Positions 6,701 through 12,946 of a stretch of DNA of 15,420 nucleotides are shown here, in pieces. Source of the stretch: Thermoplasmatales archaeon UBA509 (GTDB taxonomy: Archaea; Thermoplasmatota; Thermoplasmata; Thermoplasmatales; Thermoplasmataceae); the NCBI GenBank assembly GCA_002498845.1, contig DAJC01000036.1, forward strand, positions 4,497 to 19,916, read 5' to 3'. A program made the translations under genes and the position numbers. The notes under the pieces were generated by a model, which saw only the letters and a list, made by a program, of their open reading frames with translations, searched no databases and was not told the origin of the DNA. The first letter of the stretch is position 1, and every line of letters starts with the position of its first letter.

Positions 6701-7493
6701 TTCGAATGTCACCTGTAACATTTCCGGACTGCTGCAATTCGTATGAATAATTTCTGGACTGTAGAGGTGCAAAGCCCGCATCGTGGCTGGTAACATAGAG
6801 TTCGTCCAGAGTGATACTGCAGTTGCTACCGCCGACCAGAAGGCTGAAATTCCCGGGGTGTAGTGTACTGTTGACCGGCACAGTCATGGGGAAATTTCCC
6901 GTCGAGTTGTATCCACTCTCAATTGAAAAGAATATCTTGTTTGGATACAGGCTGTTCCATGACAATTCAACTGTCTGGAACGCGTCAATTGCTGGATCCG
7001 GTCCTACATTTTGAATGGTTTTTCCGTAGATATACTGATGGGAGACGCCATTTTGCTGATCACCGGGCCCAAAAAAGTAGTGGATGATATTGCGGCCGCC
7101 CTGCATTATTGCAAGGTTGTCAATAGTTGTCAGCAGATTATCAGCGTCGTTCCACGAGTAAGTGATTTTCATGCTCTCATTTGATGTCCCGTTGAGGTTT
7201 ATGTAAAAATATTCCGGGCTGGATATGGGTGCGCTTGTATTGATATTGAATCCGGAAACTGGCAATGCGCTACCCTCAACCATGTGTGAATAGGAATTGA
7301 GCGGTGTGTTATTGAAGTTCACCCAGCTTGTGTTTGCAGGATACTGGCCAGAGGGAATCTCCGTGAAGTTATAGAGGCCTGGACTGCCGACGGGAGCTTG
7401 AATATTTGATCCGGATGAAACTTCAGACGTAAATACCGTAATTGGTATTAATAAACTTAATACTATTAATACCATTAATACCTTAAGTAGCAT
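3720..7493 (-). CDS. Giant glycosylatable surface protein with cytoplasmic winged-HTH-like tail
   Basis: A 1257-residue type I membrane protein of unknown role. Residues 1-23 are a signal peptide (MLLKVLMVLIVLSLLIPITV). About 30-250 look like a beta-sandwich (LamG-like ending in ITLDELYVTS); about 250-480 are beta-rich and could be a propeller. From about 560 to 1155 come Ig-like modules marked by a recurring G-N/T-Y-x-(hydrophobic)-x-(hydrophobic) strand near residues 609, 783, 883, 968, 1053 and 1138, about 85-100 apart in the later part. More than 50 N-x-S/T sequons are present. A membrane segment follows (about 1162-1182, IPEALVAMIPVSLVAYR). The last 70 or so residues are charged: two helices (AAEIIMEMRNRTIREIMKKG, KKTMESALRRLVDRGK) and a hairpin (ILILADPDGQKYAM), as in a winged helix. 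The domain assignments are by eye. It is divergent from gap, with its own TATA-like box. Confidence 0.85.
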   Translation of the reverse strand: MLLKVLMVLIVLSLLIPITVFTSEVSSGSNIQAPVGSPGLYNFTEIPSGQYPANTSWVNFNNTPLNSYSHMVEGSALPVSGFNINTSAPISSPEYFYINLNGTSNESMKITYSWNDADNLLTTIDNLAIMQGGRNIIHYFFGPGDQQNGVSHQYIYGKTIQNVGPDPAIDAFQTVELSWNSLYPNKIFFSIESGYNSTGNFPMTVPVNSTLHPGNFSLLVGGSNCSITLDELYVTSHDAGFAPLQSRNYSYELQQSGNVTGDIRSASIPVLDPELNDVLFVAHSSKTSISYWNYANQTAGILTQVQPISGGNFVSVVSGNVEYIACGNSTEVNMIAVNLTDLSVSSALSYGHFPYFTGVFFLHGSFVMVSRFSLVAINFTSGTSTAYNISLGRDSLLVAMSQSHGNLTGMDLNLSSGDTIHFILNKTLDMTMAPGQTFNGNIVNTSLAWETDGVYEVLMNATTSGHYSFMLDPEDYSRMLIINGSLSTWSGAGDTALHMDSGQAEFLSPYYAIASNIFVQNITGVYLDENASAGTLAAGSDIYIFYSSAEPLSTDGIGISLEPAGIITHNSTVEYSVHSNLTYSLNATLGGTELKASNGSITIDASLFPTGTYRLTVTASNMAGYSSSVYEEVSIDSQIPVIYVNPGNGTYIAQSQGFTINITGTSGNGTTSVQWNSGTYTTNSLAFGLFVSSNPGKLVLWVNYTDCFGIVHSRWFNYTTIKGISGSTSIGITNGTYYSRSNITVQWVGVENVSYYDLYVHGAAMNLSYQLDTNWTTLNLTNGNYVLSLNATLLDGQTAFLGSRSFGIETYRPLLSVNTSGSRLLSFYGDSSNNTMTINATSNVTSRISASIIYCGNVIGEWEVTGKNWNIVLDQGSGFFHENGTYHMNIEAIGSSGLISSRNLSLSVNNTIPVVPSFPKPVIYTNSTVLHFPDVDSANISIVANISRGRSWAIQSAEDGEITLPEGNSTYNVTFYARNLWNNSARENIMVASYDRPPAISVRVADMNLSGTNTTELAFSVMDAVPAYIEIKMSNSRVLYSGYTGRGNVTINFNADGNYSVFLTATDMCGNINSTEIRGINVTYYPQITGIGIAYSIISGFAEFHPVVHGTDLQNLRYTWTVSGESYGGDSLSIFLLPGYHTVNLDVHFNGHGKSTTRTVFTFGFIPEALVAMIPVSLVAYRQVAYGADEDAAAEIIMEMRNRTIREIMKKGKAGRIRKKTMESALRRLVDRGKILILADPDGQKYAMDPSMARRGN
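7445..7480. repeat. Four 9-bp AT-rich tandem units in the signal-peptide codons
   Basis: On the plus strand the units are gtattaata, aacttaata, ctattaata and ccattaata. They encode the leucine/valine-rich signal peptide of the giant surface protein (VLM VLI VLS LLI) and use TTA leucine codons and ATA isoleucine, unlike the CTG/CTC-rich codons of the neighbouring housekeeping genes. The unit core ATTAAT is itself palindromic. Confidence 0.6.
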
Positions 7494-7507
7494 AGATTAA
7501 TAAATCA

Positions 7508-7517
7508 CCCTTAAGGG
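7508..7517. promoter_or_regulatory. Perfect palindrome CCCTTAAGGG near the surface-gene start site
   Basis: A perfect 10-bp palindrome lies between the TATA-like box (7523-7530) and the ATG (7493) of the giant surface gene, close to where its transcript should begin. A second small symmetry, GGATA (7516-7520) with TATCC (7535-7539), frames the TATA box. It could be an operator; the binding protein is unknown. Confidence 0.4.
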
Positions 7518-7521
7518 ATAA

Positions 7522-7532
7522 GTTATATAAAA
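7522..7532 (-). promoter_or_regulatory. TATA-like box for the giant surface protein
   Basis: On the minus strand the sequence is ttttatataac, centred about 34 nt upstream of the ATG at 7493, giving a leader of roughly 5-10 nt. Confidence 0.55.
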
Positions 7533-7559
7533 AATATCCATGAACCACCAGAATTGAAC

Positions 7560-7568
7560 TATTATATG
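7560..7568 (+). promoter_or_regulatory. TATA-like box for the gap - radA operon
   Basis: The sequence tattatatg is centred about 27 nt upstream of the gap ATG (7592), which predicts a leaderless or nearly leaderless message. A GGAG at 7581-7584 could also act as a weak ribosome binding site. Confidence 0.55.
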
Positions 7569-7591
7569 CAGGCAGGCAATGGAGTAATAAC

Positions 7592-8605
7592 ATGATCAAG
7601 GTAGGAATCAATGGTTATGGTACCATCGGCAGGAGGGTCGCTCAGGCAGTGAGATTGCAGAAGGACATGATTGTGACCGGCATAGTGAAAACCAGGCCAG
7701 ATTATGTGGCTGAATCAGCCATGCATGATTTCAGGATATTTGCCGCTGATGCAAAATCGCTGGAATCCTTCAACAGCTCTTCTATCAAGGCATCCGGTAC
7801 GCTGGAAGACCTGATCTCTGATTCAGATATAATTGTGGACGCAACTCCTGAAGGAATGGGCAGGAAGAACATTGAAACCTACAGGAAGAATGGAATTAAG
7901 GCCATCTTCCAGGGAGGCGAGGATCATGAGATTGCCCAGGCCTCATTCAATGCATACTCAAATTTCATGGATTCCTGGGGAAAGGATTACGTGAGGGTTG
8001 TTTCATGCAACACCACTGCCCTTGCCAGGACGGTAACATCTGTTCGGAAATCCTTTGGCGTGAAACATGTCAGTGCCACACTCATAAGAAGGGCCACTGA
8101 CCCCAATGACAGCTCAAAGGGGCCAATAAATGCACTGGAACCAAGCCTGAAATTTCCGTCACACCACGCACCTGATCTGCAGACAGTCATAGGCAATGTT
8201 GATGTTGACACCGTGGCCATAAAGGCACCCACCACACTGATGCATGTCCATGTGGTCAGCATTGATCTGGAAAAGCCAGCGGGTCAGAAGCAGGTCATAG
8301 CTGAGATGGGGAAGTACAGGCGAATCATGCTGGTGTCCGGCAAATCAGGACTCACGTCCACAGCACAGATAATGGATATGGCCAGGGAGATGGGCAGATC
8401 TCGGTCCGATCTTTATGAAATAGCAGTGTGGAAGGAAAGCGTAAACTTAAAAGGTACGAAACTCAATTACATACAGGCAGTTCATCAGGAAAGCGATGTG
8501 GTACCCGAAAATGTGGACGCAATCAGGGCCATGTTCCAGTTAATGGACAGTGAAAAATCCATTTCTGAGACTGATAAGACGCTGAATATTGGAAAAAGGG
8601 TGTAA
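7592..8605 (+). CDS. gap: Archaeal-type glyceraldehyde-3-phosphate dehydrogenase
   Basis: Archaeal (type II) phosphorylating GAPDH, 337 residues, the usual length. It interconverts glyceraldehyde 3-phosphate and 1,3-bisphosphoglycerate with NAD(P). The Rossmann motif [13 protein letters not shown] is at residues 6-18, [13 protein letters not shown] at 81-93, and the catalytic cysteine is Cys139 in SCNTTAL. The His-containing segment [32 protein letters not shown] (about 191-222) matches the family's active-site region. In Thermoplasmatales, which degrade sugars mostly through non-phosphorylating Entner-Doudoroff variants, the enzyme is expected to serve mainly in gluconeogenesis; that is family knowledge. 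radA starts 2 nt after the stop, so the two are co-transcribed. The start is supported by the TATA-like box about 27 nt upstream. Confidence 0.95.
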   Translation: MIKVGINGYGTIGRRVAQAVRLQKDMIVTGIVKTRPDYVAESAMHDFRIFAADAKSLESFNSSSIKASGTLEDLISDSDIIVDATPEGMGRKNIETYRKNGIKAIFQGGEDHEIAQASFNAYSNFMDSWGKDYVRVVSCNTTALARTVTSVRKSFGVKHVSATLIRRATDPNDSSKGPINALEPSLKFPSHHAPDLQTVIGNVDVDTVAIKAPTTLMHVHVVSIDLEKPAGQKQVIAEMGKYRRIMLVSGKSGLTSTAQIMDMAREMGRSRSDLYEIAVWKESVNLKGTKLNYIQAVHQESDVVPENVDAIRAMFQLMDSEKSISETDKTLNIGKRV

Positions 8606-8607
8606 CA

Positions 8608-9573
8608 ATGGTTGAAAGCAAGGAGCAGAAGAAATACACAATAGAGGATTTGCCCGGAGTTGGAGAAGCAACAGCAGAGAAGCTTAGGGAGAATGGTTAC
8701 GATGACATTATGACCATAGCCGTTGCCTCACCCAAGGATCTTTCGGATGTAGCAGGCATCGCTGAGGGAAACGCCTCAAAGATAATAGCCGCTGCCAGAA
8801 AATATGCCGATGTTGGCAATTTCGAAACCGGTGAAGAGATACTTGAGCGCAGGAAGGAAGTGAAGAAACTCACCACAGGCAGCAAGAATCTTGACAACCT
8901 CCTGGGCGGTGGATTCGAGACACAGTCCATAACGGAATTCTTCGGAGAATTTGGATCGGGCAAGACCCAGATCATGCACCAGGCAGCTGTGAATGCAACA
9001 ATGCCTGTGGAAAATGGCGGTTTCGATTCAGATGTCCTGATCATAGATACTGAGAACACATTCAGGCCTGAAAGAATCATTCAGATGTCAAAGTTCAGGG
9101 GGCTTGATCCGGAAAAGGTTCTGAAGCGCATCCATGTCGCAAGGGCGTATAACTCTCATCACCAGATACTCCTTGCTGAGAGGGCATCGGAACTTGCCAA
9201 GGAATTCCCGATCAAGCTTCTCATAGTGGATTCCCTGACATCGCATTTCAGGTCGGAATACATGGGAAGAGGTTCACTGGCTGAGAGGCAGCAGCTTCTT
9301 AACAGGCATATGCATGACCTTCTGAAGTTCGGTACTATATACAACGCAGTTATAACAGTGACAAACCAGGTTTCGGCCAGGCCGGATGTATTCTTTGGCG
9401 ATCCAACTGCGCCAATCGGCGGAAATGTTGTTGGTCACACCGCAACGTTCAGGATATATCTCAGGAAGAGTAAGGGGGGCAAGAGAATTGCCAGGCTCAT
9501 CGATTCGCCCTATCTTCCTGAAGGAGAGACGGTAATCCAGATCTCCGAGGACGGAGTAATTGATGGAGTGTAA
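8608..9573 (+). CDS. radA: RadA recombinase
   Basis: Archaeal RadA (RecA/Rad51 family), 321 residues, normal length, no intein. It forms ATP-dependent filaments on single-stranded DNA and carries out strand exchange in homologous recombination. The N-terminal helix-hairpin-helix DNA-binding domain covers about residues 10-68 ([17 protein letters not shown] ... [16 protein letters not shown]). The ATPase core has Walker A GEFGSGKT at 113-120, Walker B LLIVDS at 204-209, and the ARPD...[24 protein letters not shown] segment containing the L2 region (about 257-285). It lies 2 nt after gap and 13 nt before the HTH/ACT gene, so all three are likely one transcript; pairing with gap may be only positional. 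Confidence 0.97.
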   Translation: MVESKEQKKYTIEDLPGVGEATAEKLRENGYDDIMTIAVASPKDLSDVAGIAEGNASKIIAAARKYADVGNFETGEEILERRKEVKKLTTGSKNLDNLLGGGFETQSITEFFGEFGSGKTQIMHQAAVNATMPVENGGFDSDVLIIDTENTFRPERIIQMSKFRGLDPEKVLKRIHVARAYNSHHQILLAERASELAKEFPIKLLIVDSLTSHFRSEYMGRGSLAERQQLLNRHMHDLLKFGTIYNAVITVTNQVSARPDVFFGDPTAPIGGNVVGHTATFRIYLRKSKGGKRIARLIDSPYLPEGETVIQISEDGVIDGV

Positions 9574-9586
9574 GTAAGACTGGAAA

Positions 9587-10102
9587 ATGTGGAAATACAT
9601 AAATGACAACTTTGCCAGGTACCCTTCGCAGGTGAAGGTGCTGAGAAAGCTGATCTCACTTGGTCTATCCGTGAGAAAAGATCATGAGAATATGCCCAGG
9701 GTGTACTGCGGCGACGTTGAGGTTAAAGCCTCCGCCATTGCTCAGGCACTTGGCGTTGACAGGAGAGCCGTCATTGAAATACTGGGAAAAATAATCAGCG
9801 ATCCTGAACTTTCCAATTTCTACTCACAGTTGAAACCAATCCCCGATTTCTCAATGGTCAGCTCAAGACTGGGCATGGGAGTGATTCAGATAGTTCCAAC
9901 CTCTGCAACGCAGCCCGGCATAATTTCAGGTGTTTCACAGGTAATTGCCAGGGAGAACATCAGCATAAGGCAGGTCATCGTGGATGATCCTGAGCTTGTG
10001 GACAGCCCGAGGGCAACCATAGTTACGGACAGCCCAATCCCTGGGCACCTCCTGTCTGACCTGAAGAAGATTCCCGGGGTCGAAGCAGTGGTGATACTCT
10101 AG
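9587..10102 (+). CDS. Archaeal HTH-ACT domain protein (COG2061-like)
   Basis: A 171-residue protein matching the archaeal family described as a regulator of amino acid metabolism with an N-terminal helix-turn-helix and a C-terminal ACT domain (AF1403-like, COG2061). The first part (about 10-70) has the family's LRKLISLGLSVRKD, YCGDVEVKASAIAQALGVDRRAV segments, with the DNA-binding-like helices at about 45-70. The ACT domain (about 97-171) shows GVIQIVPTSATQPGIISGVSQVIARENISIRQVIVDDPEL and the closing [24 protein letters not shown] domains bind small ligands, often amino acids; the ligand here is unknown. It is third in the gap - radA operon. Its stop TAG shares bases with the stop of convergent purK in the tetranucleotide CTAG (10099-10102). 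Confidence 0.9.
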   Translation: MWKYINDNFARYPSQVKVLRKLISLGLSVRKDHENMPRVYCGDVEVKASAIAQALGVDRRAVIEILGKIISDPELSNFYSQLKPIPDFSMVSSRLGMGVIQIVPTSATQPGIISGVSQVIARENISIRQVIVDDPELVDSPRATIVTDSPIPGHLLSDLKKIPGVEAVVIL

Positions 10103-11187
10103 GAATACTCCAGGAAATCCAGTATATTTCCCCCATACATAATGTCAATCAGCGCATCTATTCTTTCCCTGACATCATCTGCTGAAGGGGCGACAATATT
10201 CACATGGCCAACCTTCCTCCTTTTTTTCGCGTTGTCCTTTCCGTACCAGTAGACCTGTGTCCCTGGTATTTCAAGAATCCTGTTCTTCAAATCCTCGTCC
10301 ATCTGCCTTCCTATAATATTCACGATGCCGGATGCAGATAGCAATTCCGGTTGCGGCACAGGAAGCCCGGCTATGGCCCTTATGTGCTGCTCAAACTGTG
10401 ATATTGAGGAACCAAGAAGAGTATGATGCCCTGAGTTGTGGACCCTTGGGGAGAATTCATTTATTATGGGCTTTCCGTCCCTGATGAAGAATTCAATCCC
10501 CATGACACCGGTGTAATCCAGTTTCTCAAGAAGTTTCATGGCAACGTCTTTCATGCCGATATCGGGAAACGGGGCTACGTTGTAGAGCAGCATCCCCTTC
10601 ATGTTAACGTTCAGGGAAGCCGTATGGAAAGCCATCTTTCCGTGGATGTCCCTGGATGCTATGACCGAGGCTTCCTGGCTGAAGTCTACAAATTCCTCCA
10701 GCACATATTTGCCCTCCGGCATCCCCTGAGGAATACTGCCGGGTGATACGGGATACTGGCCCTTGCCGTCATAACCACCCATGGCAGTTTTTGCTATTGA
10801 GCGATCATATTGGCCGGATGCTTTCCTGAGTTCCCCAAGGCTATGCACAACAGTGAAGGGCGTCACAGGCAGACCGGCATCACGGAGAAATTCCTTTTCA
10901 AGCGATCTGTCTCTCTTCAATCTTATGGGAAGCATCCCCGGCTTCAGCTTACCCAGGGAATCAGCATAATCAAGAACACGGTCATCAACATGCTCAAACT
11001 CGTATGTCACAACGTCTGATGAATCAACAAAATCTCTGTAGTTATCATAGGTGAAGCCATGGTCCGAGATGCGCACGCCAGGCTTTGAAAAATCGGAATC
11101 AATGCTGTTGAATCCGTATCCCAGCTTCCGCCCTTCCAGCACCATCATCCAGCCCAGCTGCCCACCGCCAATGATTCCTATGTTCAT
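10099..11187 (-). CDS. purK: N5-carboxyaminoimidazole ribonucleotide synthetase
   Basis: PurK, an ATP-grasp enzyme of 362 residues. It carboxylates 5-aminoimidazole ribonucleotide (AIR) to N5-CAIR with ATP and bicarbonate in purine biosynthesis. Visible features are the N-terminal nucleotide-fold motif [12 protein letters not shown] (4-15), the ATP-grasp lysine region [14 protein letters not shown] (150-163), [16 protein letters not shown], the metal and substrate-site segment [15 protein letters not shown], and the C-terminal [10 protein letters not shown]. It overlaps purE by 4 nt (ATGA), so the pair is translated together and catalyses consecutive steps. Its stop is shared in CTAG with the convergent HTH-ACT gene, leaving no room for a terminator between them. 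Confidence 0.95.
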   Translation of the reverse strand: MNIGIIGGGQLGWMMVLEGRKLGYGFNSIDSDFSKPGVRISDHGFTYDNYRDFVDSSDVVTYEFEHVDDRVLDYADSLGKLKPGMLPIRLKRDRSLEKEFLRDAGLPVTPFTVVHSLGELRKASGQYDRSIAKTAMGGYDGKGQYPVSPGSIPQGMPEGKYVLEEFVDFSQEASVIASRDIHGKMAFHTASLNVNMKGMLLYNVAPFPDIGMKDVAMKLLEKLDYTGVMGIEFFIRDGKPIINEFSPRVHNSGHHTLLGSSISQFEQHIRAIAGLPVPQPELLSASGIVNIIGRQMDEDLKNRILEIPGTQVYWYGKDNAKKRRKVGHVNIVAPSADDVRERIDALIDIMYGGNILDFLEYS

Positions 11188-11657
11188 TCCAGCTTTTCAC
11201 CCAGAACCTTTTTTGTCTGGTTTTCCATGAACTTTTTCACTCTTTCGGCAACTTCAGGATACTTTATGCCAAGAATCCTTGCAGCCAGCAGTGCCGCATT
11301 CCTTGACCCTCCTATTGCCACAGTTGCCACAGGAATTCCTGCCGGCATCTGCACTATGGACAGGAGCGAATCAATGCCGTTCAAACTCCTAGTCTGAATG
11401 GGAACGCCTATTACCGGAAGTGGAGTGAGAGCTGCTGTCATTCCCGGAAGGTGCGCAGATCCGCCGGCCCCGGCTATGATGACCTCAACCCCTCTTGACT
11501 GGGCGCTCTTTGCATATTCATACATAAGATCAGGTGTCCTGTGCGCAGAAACTATCCTGTATTCAACCTCAATCCCCAGTTCGCCCAGGACAGTAATGGC
11601 ATCCCTCATGTGATCGAAATCACTGCTGCTGCCCATTATGACTCCAACTTTTGCCAT
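11184..11657 (-). CDS. purE: N5-CAIR mutase (PurE, class I)
   Basis: PurE, 157 residues, typical for the class I enzyme that moves the carboxyl group of N5-CAIR to carbon 4, giving CAIR. The presence of PurK directly downstream fits class I. Motifs are MGSSSDFD (8-15, phosphate binding), SAHRTP (37-42) with the catalytic His39, [12 protein letters not shown] (62-73), and [22 protein letters not shown] (84-105). A TATA-like box is centred about 25 nt upstream of the ATG, which predicts a leaderless purE-purK message, so no 5' riboswitch is possible here. It is followed by purK with an ATGA overlap. Confidence 0.96.
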   Translation of the reverse strand: MAKVGVIMGSSSDFDHMRDAITVLGELGIEVEYRIVSAHRTPDLMYEYAKSAQSRGVEVIIAGAGGSAHLPGMTAALTPLPVIGVPIQTRSLNGIDSLLSIVQMPAGIPVATVAIGGSRNAALLAARILGIKYPEVAERVKKFMENQTKKVLGEKLE

Positions 11658-11675
11658 GCTTAGAAATTTGCAGAT

Positions 11676-11686
11676 GGTATAAAAGG
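11676..11686 (-). promoter_or_regulatory. TATA-like box for purE-purK
   Basis: On the minus strand the sequence is ccttttatacc, centred about 25 nt upstream of the purE ATG (11657). A small dyad, GCAGA-TT-TCTGC (11691-11702), lies just upstream and might be a regulator site. Confidence 0.6.
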
Positions 11687-11718
11687 GATTGCAGATTTCT
11701 GCCGGGATAGTTCAGCCA

Positions 11719-12789
11719 TCAGGCTGACTGATTTGAGTTTCCCGCCAGTTCCAGCACTTCCTTCACAGTCACGGTCCTGTGGCCCGTGGCCTTTCGTATT
11801 CTGTTCATTATTGCCAGGCCGTATCCATTTTCAGGGAAAGGATGAATCACCGCCATGTTATAATCGCCCAGGTCAAGCTGCCTGAAGGCAGAGAATAGGT
11901 TGTGCCCCACCTGTCTGAGGTCAGTCATGCTCCCCAGCCTGAGGCACTGATCACTGCGGCATAGCTCATCGGCACCAATGGCAAGGATCCCCAGATGGCA
12001 AAGGTCAAGGTTCACAAGTGCCCTGAAGTCTTCAACGCTGTGCATGAGGAAGAAGGGCTTTTCGGGCGCGTAGTGCCTGTACTTCATGCCCGGCGTTATT
12101 GCAACATTGCTTTCCACAGTGCCTCTGGCAGCATCTGATATTTCAATGCTTCCGAAGACTTCCTGCAGGCTCTCAACAGTTGTGGATCCTGCCCTGAGAA
12201 GCCTGGGAGGAGACGTTGTGAGATCAAGTATTGTGGATTCCAGTCCGAAGCTGGTTTTTCCGGAATCGTAAATGAGATCAACCCTTCCAGACATTTCTAG
12301 GATGGCATCCTGCGAATCAGTTATACTGGGCCTGGTGGAAAGGTTTGCACTTGGGGCGGCTATGGGAACGCCTGAGGCAGATATAAGCTCAAGTGCCAGT
12401 CTGTTGTCCGGCATTCTCACTGCAACAGTTGGCTGCCCTGCAGATACGGCGGCAGGAACCGCATTTGACTTCTCAAGCAGCACAGTCAGAGGCCCGGGCC
12501 AGAAGCGCATCAGACTCTCCCGGAGTCTGGAATCGGGAAGAACGGCTATGTCATCAAGCATTTCAAGTGAGGATATATGAAGTATCAGGGGGTTGTCTGC
12601 AGGCCTGCTCTTGGCCGTGAATATCTTCAGGCATGCTTCCTGGTCAAGGCCGTTGGCTCCAAGACCGTAAACGGTTTCAGTTGGGAAGATCACGGTACCT
12701 CCGGCAAGAATGACCTCAGCACCCGAATGGACAGCCTCCGGATCAGGTCTGTTCTGATCGGCCTTAACTATGCGGGTATGGACTGGCAT
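11719..12789 (-). CDS. sua5: Threonylcarbamoyl-AMP synthase (Sua5/TsaC, two-domain)
   Basis: Two-domain Sua5 of about 356 residues. It makes threonylcarbamoyl-AMP from threonine, bicarbonate and ATP, the first step of t6A37 modification of ANN-decoding tRNAs; the KEOPS complex completes it. The YrdC domain (about 10-205) shows GGTVIFPTETVYGLGAN, KSRPADNPLI, FWPGPLTVLL, VAVRMPDNRLA and PIAAPSANLSTRPS. The linker ITPGMKYRHYAP is the Sua5 signature that closes the active site, and the C-terminal Sua5 domain ends in HPFPENGYGLAIMNRIRKATG. I prefer the start at 12789: the family begins close to this Met, and the nearest TATA-like box (12824-12833) would put the transcript start downstream of the alternative ATG at 12813. 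The longer form, with 8 more residues, has an AAGGT upstream and cannot be excluded. It is divergent from the ThDP enzyme gene. Confidence 0.94.
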   Translation of the reverse strand: MPVHTRIVKADQNRPDPEAVHSGAEVILAGGTVIFPTETVYGLGANGLDQEACLKIFTAKSRPADNPLILHISSLEMLDDIAVLPDSRLRESLMRFWPGPLTVLLEKSNAVPAAVSAGQPTVAVRMPDNRLALELISASGVPIAAPSANLSTRPSITDSQDAILEMSGRVDLIYDSGKTSFGLESTILDLTTSPPRLLRAGSTTVESLQEVFGSIEISDAARGTVESNVAITPGMKYRHYAPEKPFFLMHSVEDFRALVNLDLCHLGILAIGADELCRSDQCLRLGSMTDLRQVGHNLFSAFRQLDLGDYNMAVIHPFPENGYGLAIMNRIRKATGHRTVTVKEVLELAGNSNQSA

Positions 12790-12823
12790 TATCCGCAGAT
12801 GATTTTCTGACATATTACCTTGA

Positions 12824-12833
12824 CCATTAAATG
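12824..12833 (-). promoter_or_regulatory. Possible TATA-like box for sua5
   Basis: On the minus strand the sequence is tcatttaatg, centred about 40 nt upstream of the ATG at 12789 but only about 16 nt upstream of the alternative ATG at 12813. Weak evidence by sequence alone. Confidence 0.35.
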
Positions 12834-12879
12834 ATCATCCCATGGCACATACAGAAGCAATGTAAAGGGCGTCTGGCAT

Positions 12880-12919
12880 TGCAGAGGTTGCCGTACACTT
12901 CAATGCAACTGCAAAGGTT
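12880..12919. repeat. Pair of 10-bp direct repeats upstream of the ThDP enzyme gene
   Basis: TGCAGAGGTT (12880-12889) and TGCAAAGGTT (12910-12919) differ in one base and start 30 bp apart, about three helical turns. The second overlaps the TATA-like box of the ThDP enzyme gene. A further inverted pair, GCAATG (12857-12862) with CATTGC (12877-12882), precedes them. Possibly regulatory. Confidence 0.35.
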
Positions 12920-12925
12920 AAACTA
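12917..12925 (+). promoter_or_regulatory. TATA-like box for the PoxB-like gene
   Basis: The sequence gttaaacta is centred about 26 nt upstream of the ATG at 12947, predicting a leaderless message. A purine-rich GAGGGG at 12930-12935 could instead act as a ribosome binding site with 11-nt spacing. Confidence 0.45.
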
Positions 12926-12946
12926 CCAAGAGGGGCATGTTGACGC

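Noticed and set aside
8697..9080. 127-codon minus-strand frame opposite radA
   Set aside because: Composition is that of a mirror of the conserved RadA coding strand; no domain or promoter is seen.
11658..11718. Purine riboswitch upstream of purE
   Set aside because: The TATA-like box is only about 25 nt from the ATG, so the transcript has no leader to hold a riboswitch.
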